Shown here one piece after another: positions 51,101-60,345 of a stretch of 64,000 bases of DNA. The DNA lies in the NCBI RefSeq assembly GCF_022539315.1, contig NC_066327.1:12998995-13062994 (forward strand). The letters are read 5' to 3'. The position numbers and the translations under genes were made by a program. The first letter of the stretch is position 1, and each line of letters starts with the position of its first letter. Under the pieces are notes generated by a model. It was not told where the DNA came from. It ran no database searches and worked only from the letters and a program-made list of their open reading frames with translations. The stretch comes from Serinus canaria. Its lineage: Eukaryota > Chordata > Aves > Passeriformes > Fringillidae.

Positions 51101-52600
51101 TTAATTAAGAGATTCTTGGATGCTTGTGGAATAATATCCAAGGTGATTTACAGGCTCTTTCCAGGGTCACTATCACCCTATTACAGAGAAGCCAGGCTGG
51201 ACCATTACGCTTTTACAGATTTCTTTGCGTTTGCAGGATTATCAAATCTAAATGTTATTTCTAATTTGTTTTACTCCAAAACTAAAAGAACAACTATCAA
51301 GACCTCTTAAAATTTACATTTCAACCATGTAGCAAAACCTCACAATAAAATTCTTGGAAAATGGAAAAAAGTGGAAAACAAAACATAAGGAAAACAAAAC
51401 ATTAAATAATGAGCATTTACCCAATGGCCACCAGGTTTTCATGATGAGGAGAACAGGTGAGGCAGAACACTGTCCTGGGCTCTGGGAAGAACTGCTGGCT
51501 GTCATTTCTGTTGTGCCAGTGACAAACAATGACACCTTTCTCATCACCAGTCACAATGAGGTCTTTCACAAGAGGGGACCAGTGCAGTGCTGAGATGGCA
51601 TTCTGAAGAAAGAGCATTGTAAAGGTTTAGAGCTGTTTTATTGCCATCTAAACACACAGAGTAACAGCAGGAAATCCTCTAAGAGCAGTGCCCAGCAGCA
51701 CTGTGGCTTATCCCTGAGTGCCTCTGTTCTTTCAGGCTTTAGAGGATAGATGGAGCTGCTGATGGGCACTCCTGACCCGCAGTAACTCTTTAAATACACA
51801 TTTATTCTGTCCTGTGGCCACAGCAATTTGCTGAGATCATTTTAGGCGAGCTGGGTGAAGCAGCAGCTAATTACGGGGATGAACAGCGCTGCAGGCTGCG
51901 AACAAAGAGCGCCCAGGAGCGCCAAACAGGATCAACCACACCGGGCTTGAAACTCACTTTCGGGCAAAGCAGCCTCGCCTGCTTTGTGCGCCAGCCCCGA
52001 ACACCCGCGAGTCCCCGTGTCCCCTGCCCGTGTCCCCACCTGGTGCAGGCTGTACTCCAGCACCGGCGACAGGCTCCCGCTGTCCCAGATTCTGACGCTT
52101 CCATCGTCCGAGCTGCTGGCGCAGAGCCCGCCGTGCCCGGGGCAGTGGCAGAAGGCGAAGGCGGAGATCCTGTCCGTGTGTCCGATGAGCTCCCCTGCCG
52201 CGACAGCGAGCGACAGTCACGGCCGCCCGGAGCCCGCCCAGCCCTCCCACGGCCGCCCGGAGCCCGCCGAGCTCCCCGCATCCCCCGTGCCCACCCTGGC
52301 TCCCGGTGCGGGGAGGCCCCGCAGCCTCTGCACGGTGCGGGGAACAGGGAAGGTTGTGACGGTACCGCCCCGCAGCCTCTGCACGGTGCGGGGAACAGGG
52401 AAGGTTGTGACGGTACCGTAAAACGTGGGCGCGCCGGCGGCGACATCCAGCAGGCAGATGCGGTGCCTCGCCGCGAAGCCGAAGAGGCGGCCGTCGCTGC
52501 TGGCATCGCTGCAGCGGCTGCTGTACCAGTTGGGGGAGGCGGGCAGTGCCCGCACCCCCATTCCCGTCCCGCTCCCCGCTCCCGTCCCTGTCGCCGCCAT
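35971..52600 (-). CDS. GEMIN5: Gem-associated protein 5
   Basis: Twenty-eight coding exons in transcript order: 52600-52417, 52194-52040, 51602-51421, 51081-50930, 50714-50586, 49753-49621, 49216-49057, 48450-48238, 47587-47502, 47025-46931, 46351-46215, 45178-45105, 44713-44532, 44426-44287, 43877-43706, 43472-43245, 42956-42843, 42657-42529, 42261-42166, 41882-41745, 41393-41246, 41125-41006, 40136-39926, 39384-39127, 38509-38347, 37768-37207, 36773-36677 and 36120-35971. They total 4608 nt (1535 codons; human 1508), and phase agrees throughout. Exons 1-15 encode two WD40 propellers (e.g. [45 protein letters not shown]) that bind the snRNA Sm-site region and m7G cap. The cap-contacting Trp-Tyr near the N-terminus (PNWY) is present. 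Exon 16 is a Lys-rich linker (KKKKKP). Exons 18-25 encode the TPR-like helical dimerisation region ([38 protein letters not shown]). Exon 26 carries [20 protein letters not shown]5 delivers snRNAs to the SMN complex and also regulates translation. The final exon appears frameshifted. Two in-frame ATGs exist (52600 and 52561); the second aligns with the human start. Confidence 0.95.
36121..52416 (-). other. GEMIN5: GEMIN5 introns
   Basis: Twenty-seven introns, mostly 150-1036 bases. The longest are 45179-46214, 40137-41005 and 49754-50585. Three donors are weak but supported by frame: GTTGCT after exon 21 (41245-41240), GTTAGT after exon 17, and GTGAAA after exon 9. I recognise no transposable element or RNA gene in them. 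The open frame at 40619-40852 is not an exon, because the flanking exons join directly in AAKC-YLGA. Intron 1 (52195-52416) is short and built largely of tandem duplications. Confidence 0.75.
52218..52268. repeat. Short tandem duplication in GEMIN5 intron 1
   Basis: A 21-base GC-rich unit beginning CACGGCCGCCCGG occurs at 52218-52238 and, identical, at 52248-52268, a 30-base period. It lies just outside GEMIN5 exon 2. Confidence 0.85.
52317..52418. repeat. GEMIN5: Perfect 51-bp tandem duplication across GEMIN5 exon 1 donor
   Basis: Copies 52317-52367 and 52368-52418 are identical (start CCCCGCAGCC, end GACGGTACCG). The second copy spans the exon 1/intron 1 boundary, so the donor GTACCG at 52416-52411 is repeated at 52365-52360. 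Use of the duplicate donor would add exactly 17 in-frame codons with no stop. Confidence 0.9.
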
Positions 52601-52738
52601 CGCCCCGGGTCCCCCCGCGCCGCCCCACGTGCTGCGGGCGTTGCCGCCGAGCGCCGCGCAACCCGCCGCAAACTGTCGCAAACCGCGCCCCTGCCCGCGC
52701 GCCCGCCCGGGGCGCTGCCGCAAAGCGCGGTCGGGAAG
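52601..52738. promoter_or_regulatory. Compact bidirectional promoter of GEMIN5 and MRPL22
   Basis: Only 138 bases separate the upstream GEMIN5 ATG (minus, 52600) from the MRPL22 ATG (plus, 52739). The segment is CpG-rich with no TATA box, and is part of an island from about 51960 to 52800. It contains CACGTG and two copies of CGCAAAC. Both genes must start transcription inside it or inside each other's 5' sequence. Confidence 0.85.
52626..52631. promoter_or_regulatory. E-box CACGTG
   Basis: A palindromic CACGTG, the site type of USF/MYC/TFE factors, sits 26 bases upstream of the GEMIN5 ATG within the bidirectional promoter. Function inferred. Confidence 0.5.
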
Positions 52739-52746
52739 ATGGCGGC
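52736..52746 (+). promoter_or_regulatory. MRPL22: YY1-type site over the MRPL22 start codon
   Basis: AAGATGGCGGC matches the YY1 consensus, and its ATG is the MRPL22 initiator. This arrangement is typical of ribosomal and mitochondrial protein genes with very short 5' UTRs. Confidence 0.55.
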
Positions 52747-55700
52747 GCGCTGGGCGCTGAGCGCGGGTGAGGCTGAGGGGACGCGGCGCTGGTTTGGGAG
52801 GGTCTCGCTGGAGAGGAGGACACCGGGTGGATCGGAGGGATGGAGCAGCTCTCGTGTGAGGGAAGGCTGGGAGAATTGGGGTTATTCAGCCTGGAGAAGA
52901 GAGGCTTCGAGGTGACCAAGTTGTGTCCTTTCAGTGTCTGAAGGGAGCGTCCAGGAATGATGGAGTGAGGGGGTTTATAAGCGCCTGGAGTGACAGGGTG
53001 ACGGGGATGGCTTCAAACTGGCAGCGAGTAGGTTTAGGTTAGATATTATGAAAAAATTCTTCCCTGTGAGGGTGGTGAGGCCCTGGCACGGGTTTCCCAG
53101 AGAAGCTTTGGCTGCCCCATCCCTGGAACTGTCCAAGGCCAGGCTGGATGGGGCTAGGAGCAACCTGGGATAGTGGAAGGTGTCTTGGCCATGGCGAGGG
53201 GTGGGGCTGGATGGTCTTCAAGGTCCCTTCCAACACAAACCATGCTGTGATTTTACCATCACCTTCTTCGCATTTACCTTCTTCACTTTCCCTTCAGGTG
53301 CTGCCTGGGCACGGGGTCTCCTCAGCTGGGCACAGCCAGAGAGGTGAGTCTGGCTCTGTCACCCCTGCCCCAGGCAGTGGGACAGGCATTGCCCTGCCTG
53401 GGCACCTGGGGCAGGGCTCTGGAGTCCCCTGGCTTGGCCATCTCACCCAGCCCTGGAGCTGTGGCATTGACCTGATTGTGTTTTGGAAGTAGTATAGAAT
53501 ACCTCTCTTTTCAAATTTCACAATGTTTATAAATCTCTGATACTCAGCCCCTTGAAAAACTAGAAAATTCCACTGCTAAATGTATTGTTGGTAAAAGTTA
53601 AAAGAAGCATGGAAAGTACCTTGGGAAAGGTACAAATGGTTTGTGTGAGTCCTGAACCCCACAAGAGCATCAGAACAGAGGTGGCTGGGACTTTGTGTGA
53701 CAGTTTGGGGACACTTCATGTGGAATCTCATACCAACATTCATGGTTTGCTTTAAGAAGCTGGAGTCCTGCTGAATTAAAAATCCCTTTCAGCATAAACT
53801 ACAAAGGTTTCAATAGTTTGGGTTTTTTTTGAGTATACAAATGTGCTGGTTCTCTTTTTCAAGACAGCAAGTTCACAATTTTCCAGATAAACTGGGCAGG
53901 GACAAAGAACTCTTGTGTTCAGCAGCTGAGGCTGAGGTTTTCTCTTGCAGGTGGCTGCCATCTGGGAGCCTTTTTCCTCTGTCCTGCCTCCACACCAGCA
54001 CATCCCTGCAGAGAATTGGGAAATGGGAGAAGAAGAACAGGATTGTGTATCCTCCCCAGCTGCCTGGAGAGCCTCGTAGACCAGCTGTAAGGGTGCACCT
54101 GAGGATGTCCTCACCTGAGAATGTTTAGCAATTTCTGAACAGACTCACTGTCTGCACAGGGTGACTGCACAAAGCACTGGTTTGAAAGCTTGTTTGCTCG
54201 CTATTTAGGATTTTATTCAGTTTTTGGCTGTATTGTAGAAGTTGATATCACTTGGAATTCTTTCCACCTCTAAATTATATTGGAGCCTCGAGTTACCTGG
54301 AGCTGCTCACCTACTCAGTGTGTGGTTCAAGCTCTAAGGGGCCCATCCTCTGTTTGTTCAAGTTTCTGAACTACAAGGAGGTAGAAGTTGTACTGTCAAG
54401 AACTGATATTCTGGAATTCCATTGTTGTCATTTCTCTTCATTAGGAATTGATGTGTTGTGGCTTCTGTTAGACACGCTGCTCAGCAAAGTAAAAGTATTT
54501 ACATCTGAAAAAAAATAGGGTTTTAGGCATGTATTTTGTGGGCCATGAGCATTTATTGATTGCTTTTGTGAACATTGTGGCCTAGGACATAGAAATCCCT
54601 GCTGTGGGCTGTGCTGACTGGTGCAGTGTGTGTGAAAATGCAGCTATTGAAAGACTTGTTTATTAGATCAGTGTTTTCCCTGTTTATCAAGAGTTCCATC
54701 TCTTTCAAATTTGTATTGATGTTAGATTCTACCAGCTGGTGCTGGTCCCTGTTAGCAATAATGTTAAATGGGTCTGTGGAGGCAGCTCTTTGTGCCAATC
54801 AAACTTGCAACCCTCTTCACTTCTTGAGGGCTAATTCAGTTCATTCTGGTAATGTTGTTTATTTGCTCTCCCAGTAAGTGGAGTTGACAGCAGGGTAATA
54901 TTTTTAAGGCTGAATGGGCATGTCAATCTTTGCTTCTAAAGTGGGGAGAATGAGAGGAAAAGATGGTGATAAACCTTCTGATTATCCTTCTAAGGGATTT
55001 CTGCTTATAAACTGTCATAAGATTAAATTAAAATTTCCTGGGTGCCAGCATCTTTTTTTTAGTGCTTTCAGTTTTAAATGTCAAAGCTATGCGCTGTTCT
55101 CATAGTAGGCAGAGTCATTCTTATTTTATTCCTAGTAAGAAAATAGATTGTGGAGCAGACATGGATGCTCCATTCCTGTTTTCACAGCAAAATTACTCAT
55201 CCTTTAACTTTTTTTTTGCCCCCAGGAAATATATCACTGTCGGAGGGAAATAAAATACAGCAAAGATAAGATGTGGTATCTGGCAAAACTGGTAAGCAAA
55301 GAGTACTTTGTACAGTACTTGAGAGAATGCAAAATTTAATTGCTGTATTTGTTTTAAGAGCCTCATTCAATCACAGTTTAATCAGCACCTTTATAGCAGA
55401 GTCCTGGGGGTGAGCATGGGTCTGGACAGGGAATGGCTGTTTGTAGTTTGGTTTAGCTGTAAGGTGTTACAGTGAAGAAATGGTAATTAAGGAAATGACA
55501 GTATTTTTGTTTTTATAATAGCAGTATAATTTAAATGTTGTCTTCTGAATAAGAGAAAGGAAATAACTTGTAAATGCAGGAGTTACTTTTAACACTTTGA
55601 TTGCAGATAAAAGGAATGTCCATTGATCAGGCTCTTGCTCAGCTGGAATTCAGTGACAAAAAGGGAGCAAAGGTGATCAAAGAGGTAAATAGCAGTATTC

Positions 55701-58016
55701 TTTAACACTCCTGGTTTCCAGAAAACTTAAAAATCAATACCTGTCACCAGACGTTTGGAGGTGTTTCTACTTCTGTGGGGTTTTGTGTTTCAAGTAAGCC
55801 TGTTGGGAGCACATACTAACAAACATATTTTTGTTGCAGTCATGTAATGTTGTGACTTATGAATATGTTGAGGTCACTTTTGCTGGCTGTTCTAACTTGA
55901 CATGGTGATCAATTCCATGTGGATGTCCTCTCTAGCAGTGCTTGGTGTTAAGTTCATGGTAGAAGGTGCAGAATCCTAATGGCTGCTACATCTGTGTGCT
56001 TTGGTTCTTAAACTGTAAGAGATGAGGGACATTATTTAGGAGAGGACTGAGTTCTGTAAAGGCACAAATGCTCTGAATACACTGTGGTAGTTTGGATTCT
56101 CAAATTACTCGTTTTCTTGGCTGAAGCATTGACTTCTGGTATAATTATGGCAAAGAAATGTCCTGTGTTAGCTGAAAAGATTGAATGGACCAAGTTCATT
56201 TTGCCCACCTTGGAATTTATTTCTAGCCGGATGTCTAATTACACAAAGGTCTGTGGAGGGAAGGCTGACAAGTGCTGGTGAAAACCATCTTTTCCACTCC
56301 CTTTCCTCCCCAAAAATGTAATAAAATTGTCCGGAGGCTTTTTCATTCTATGCAAGGAACAGTCTTATGTAAAAGATGCTTGTCTTTTAACAGTTTTTAT
56401 CTTTATAAAATACTTTTTCTATAACTGACTTAAACTTGCAATTTCTTTCATGTTATCTAGAGATAAGAAATAGCATTGCTTAAATTCCTCAGTATTTCCA
56501 TTTCTTTTCCTTTTGTTACAGGTTCTGTTAGAAGCACAGGAAATGGCTGTAAGAAAGCACAATGTGGAATTCAAATCAAACTTACACATAGGTACATTTT
56601 TTTAATTTAGTGCATTAGAAAAATGTCATCCTACTCTATCCTACCCTATGAAAATGTATATAATATATTTAATATTGATATAATGTATATAAAATATTTC
56701 TATTCTATTTATTATATAAATAGAATAGAAATATATTTATATACATTATTAAATATATTTAATATATTTAATAATGTATATAAATACATTTCATTAGACT
56801 TCGATGCTTGAAATCGCCAGAAGTGAATAGAGGACAGTTTCTGCTAAACTTAACTTTACCAAAATATGAAAGGCACATGTTTGCAGCATTTTTTAAATGG
56901 GTGTATCCATCTGAGAATGGAATTTCTGCTCCTTGTTGAACAATGGAAGATGCTTGACACAAATATGAAAGATTGGACAATAAGAAGCCAGTCAGAGATG
57001 CTGGAACCTTTGTCTGGGGCTGGTACAATTTGATTTGCAGGATCAAAGTTAAACTTCTATCAGACACAATGTAAAAGTAAATGAGTAATGGCAGTAAACT
57101 TTTTAATAAAAAGACTTGCTGTAGATGATTTGCAGGATAAGCTTGTACCAACTAAAGTGCTTTTTAGGCTAGAAAATGTTAGAGAAATGTTTACTCTTAG
57201 GTGTTTTGAGGCCCATAGAAAAAATTCCCATTTTGTCTCATAGGGGATAAATTTTACTCATCTGACCTCATAAGCTTAAAGTCACCTGGAGTGTAGAGAG
57301 ATTTGATTAGAATTCTTTGGAGCCTTCCAGGCCTCTGCCACAGGAAGGCTCAGCTGTAGTGCAGGACTGGATGTGCAGATAATGAAAATACCTGTGATGA
57401 ATTCAATAAAGGGAGAAAGGAGGGAAAATGAAGTCTGTAAGACTTTACAGGAATTCATGAGACAAACTACTGAAAGGCAGTGAAATGAATACCACCTTCA
57501 GAAGAGCTGTATAATCTAGTAAGTGCTCAGCGTGATTTGTCCGTCCCCACATATTTATCTTTGTGTGCCTGCTTTCTAAATTCCCCTTTTTGGTGCTCCT
57601 GAAGAGCGTTAATGCAGCTCACGGGTTCCTCTGTAGCAGTGATCTGCTAAATGCAACAGAAGAAAGATGGAAGGGAGAATCCCAAGTAGAATTAACTCCC
57701 CAGAAAGAGCCATGAAAAATACCCTGGCAAGACAGGTGTTTTATTGCAGCTGTAGCAGTTTGTTCTTGCCTGAATCATCTTCCCTCCCTGTCCTTTTCCT
57801 GCAGCGGAGTCGCAGACGGGCAGGGGCCGTTACGTGAAGCGCCTGCGGTGCCACGGCAAGGGCATGTTTGGCATGATGAAAATCAGCAGGTGCCACTACT
57901 TTGTGAAGCTGGTGGAAGGTCCTCCTCCTCCCCCAGAGCCACCAAGGACTGGCTTTGAGCAAGCAAAGGAATACGTGCAGCAGCTGAGAAACAGAACCCT
58001 TGTTCACACACTGTGA
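52739..58016 (+). CDS. MRPL22: Mitochondrial ribosomal protein L22 (uL22m)
   Basis: Coding exons are 52739-52766, 53298-53343, 53951-54086, 55226-55291, 55607-55684, 56522-56591 and 57805-58016 (stop TGA 58014-58016). They total 636 nt, or 211 residues (human 206), and phase agrees. The N-terminus (MAARWALSA...) is Arg/Trp/Leu-rich without acidic residues before the second exon, as expected for a mitochondrial presequence, and runs to about CLHTSTSLQ. From [20 protein letters not shown] the protein is highly conserved, with the uL22 core [28 protein letters not shown] and [10 protein letters not shown]. It continues with [18 protein letters not shown] and ends RNRTLVHTL. The protein is part of the large mitoribosomal subunit, near the exit tunnel. 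The conserved presequence-proximal context and the neighbour GEMIN5 support the identity. Nothing appears broken. Confidence 0.96.
52861..53255 (+). mobile_element. CR1 LINE 3' fragment in MRPL22 intron 1
   Basis: GGAAGGCTGGGAGAATTGGG, then TTCAGCCTGGAGAAGAG, TTCTTCCCTGTGAGGGTGG and GGCACGGGTTTCCCAGAG, ending GGTCCCTTCCAACACAAACC plus a degenerate ATTCTATGA-like tail. It is a 5'-truncated avian CR1 in sense orientation to MRPL22. It starts about 95 bases after the exon 1 donor and ends about 40 bases before exon 2. Confidence 0.9.
56651..56790. repeat. AT-rich inverted repeat in MRPL22 intron 6
   Basis: Almost pure A/T. Arms of about 41-45 bases (about 56671-56711 and 56716-56760) are near-perfect reverse complements around a loop of a few bases, and weaker pairing extends outward to the ends given. 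It could form a long hairpin or cruciform. Confidence 0.85.
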
Positions 58017-58075
58017 CACACGTTAGTGGCTGTATAGCTATCTCATGGTGGGCAATGTAATTGTGTAAAGGAATA

Positions 58076-58081
58076 ATTAAA
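58076..58081 (+). terminator. MRPL22: Poly(A) signal, MRPL22
   Basis: ATTAAA lies 60 bases after the stop codon and is followed by T/G-rich sequence (GTTATATCTTTGGTGCTG). It implies a very short 3' UTR. Confidence 0.7.
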
Positions 58082-59604
58082 GTCATGGTTTAGTTATATC
58101 TTTGGTGCTGCTGGAGCTGGATGATGTGAGAAAAATCATGGGTTTTTCCTTATTTGTCAAGTCAAGGGTATGGAAAAATCTTGGAGCAGCAGATGTTACT
58201 TTTTCTGAGTTACTTGGACCACAGCATTCAAGCTCGACTCTGGACTGTCAAATCTAAAACATACGGTGCTGTTATAAAGCTTTGTGTCTCTGCTATGTAT
58301 GGTGAGCCTTCTATTGTAAAACTGTATGCTTGACAGTCATGCTGCAAGATCAAACCTCAGACTAAAATTTGACATCTTAAAGTAGTTACAACATTGGAAG
58401 AAAACAAGTAACAGTGGCCAAAACCAAGTAACAATAATATCTCAGAATATCAGACATCAATTTTTGGCTTATCTGGGCTGTAACAGCCTTCGTTGTGTGT
58501 CTTGGGAATTGTGTCTGGGAGAGGGAAATAAAAAAACCCTTGGAAGTTCAGGTTTGGCAGTCAGTAGGTGGCAGTATTTAGTTTGTCAGAGAGGAGGTGA
58601 CAGTAAAAACTTCCAGAATGGTCAAACTCTTTTGGATTTTGCCTGTGGCATTAATAATCTGATACAGGCATGGAGTTCAGGCTGTTCTCTCTGGAAATTC
58701 ATTGTGGGTAACAGGCAAAATATGGAGAAAAGCTTTTTTTGGTGCATAATTCTGCATTGTCTGGAAACAAATTGCTTTTGTAACATGGAGGAAAGTGAAA
58801 CACTCCATGGATTTCATCTGGAATGGCTTGTTGCATATACAAATCAGGCTTTCAGTTCTCTGAAAACAATCCCATTTTTTTCATTACTTCTTTGAAAAGA
58901 AAAAGACAGATTGATAGGGGGAATCTCATTTCACTCAAGTCAGATTTTCACATCAAGATGGTCAGAATTGATGAACATCAGCATAAAAACAGAATGAGCA
59001 GCTGCTTGTACATGCAGATGTCTGATATTTGGACCTTTCTTTTCCATTCTGGGAGCATTGGAGTGGGAGATAGCTTGCTTACTTCATTTGGGTCTTTTTA
59101 CTGCAACAGCTCATGGTAGCTTTTCTTACATGTGTTTACTTTGATCAGTATTGGCTGATGGGAACGGGACAGTTCCTTTAAGGAAACAAATTTTATTGTC
59201 TTGACAAAGGCTGGTACAGAGTGATTTCTTTTGGCTACCAAAGAAAGGGTTTCATGATGTTTAGAAGCACATTGAGAGCTCAGTACCATTAATGGGGGCC
59301 TATTTGCAATCTGGGTCTCTGCAGTGCACTTTCAAACACATTTCTTGCTGTAAAGCCACGATTTAGTAACTTGCCTGAAAGGTGTGTTCTGATAAAACTC
59401 TCTATCTCTGCAGTCCCTGATGTGTGTTTGAAGAACTGTTTCTGTTGTACTGTGATAAACAGCTGTGCTGGGCTCTGCCAGCTGCCCTTACACTCCTCTG
59501 TCAGAGTGAATCTCTTACAAGTTGTAGCAAACTTGAGTTGTTTATAATCTTTTTGGGGATCACTGATCTGGGAGAAGACTAAAGAATTGCAAAATAAACC
59601 AAGT

Positions 59605-60345
59605 TTAATAAGCACTCATATATATTACATTTAGACACATGTAAATATCTAAAACCTGGCTTCTAGGTATTTTATTCCAGTACCTATTTCTGCTGCATGC
59701 TGTAGATTTTGTTTCAGATCCTTCTGTATCCTTAGAGATATCATTACTCTGGTTATGAATCCACAGACAGAGAGAGAAGGGAGAAGATTTATTTTCCAGC
59801 TGCATTATGATTTGCAGGTGGCCCTGAAAGTCCTTTAAACAAACAGACCTGGGCTTTAAACATTTTTTAGTTAAAAAGCAAGTTTGTTGCTTGTTCTTGT
59901 TTTCTTCCTCAAGACAGTAAGTGGGAAAAGTAATTTTTGGCATGTTTTTAGTATTCTTCTGTGCCTTGGTAGCATTTTCTGCTGTCTTAAACGTGCATAA
60001 CTCAGAGCTGATCTTTATGGTGCAGGCTAAGGAAGCTCCAGAGCTGTGTCTGTGACAGGAGTGATGGGAGATGGGGTGAGGTGAGGAGCTGGCTTGGTCC
60101 CTGCCTTTCCCTGGTAGGGTGGTGAGAATGTCTGGAGTAGTTTCTGTGGTAGGTCCATCAGAATGCTGGGAATTGAACCTTTTCCAGTTCAGTAAGTTCT
60201 GGTGACACAGCTTTATACTGGCAAGTACTACATATAATTGTATATTTATAAATTTTATCTCAGCTTTGGGCTGAGATAGCCGTGAGAGGTAAGTCCTGCT
60301 GTGTGCTGAGTGTGCTTTCATGGTAATTACAGTACATCTGCACAT
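59605..60345 (-). other. Unrecognised 246-codon open frame, coding status doubtful
   Basis: A minus-strand frame from ATG 60345 to the stop at 59605 is the longest open frame outside exons in the last 6 kb. The predicted product has no signal peptide, motif or family that I recognise. It is rich in Ser, Thr, Lys and His, with no conserved-looking block. It overlaps one copy of the 55-base repeat. No splice partner or strong promoter was seen. Chance is the likeliest explanation. Confidence 0.15.
60263..60317 (+). repeat. Dispersed 55-base direct repeat, copy 1
   Basis: Begins GCTTTGGGCTGAGATAG and ends GTGTGCTGAGTGTGCTT. It matches the segment at 63313-63367 with three mismatches and no gaps. 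Confidence 0.85.

Larger units (their letters stand above)
52767..57804 (+). other. MRPL22: MRPL22 introns
   Basis: Introns are 52767-53297 (mostly CR1), 53344-53950, 54087-55225, 55292-55606, 55685-56521 and 56592-57804. The last contains the AT palindrome at 56651-56790. No other gene or RNA was recognised. Confidence 0.75.

Noticed and set aside
51947..52919. Long open frames of over 320 codons on both strands in the CpG island
   Set aside because: High GC suppresses stops in all frames. GEMIN5 exons 1-2 and MRPL22 exon 1 account for the coding signal.
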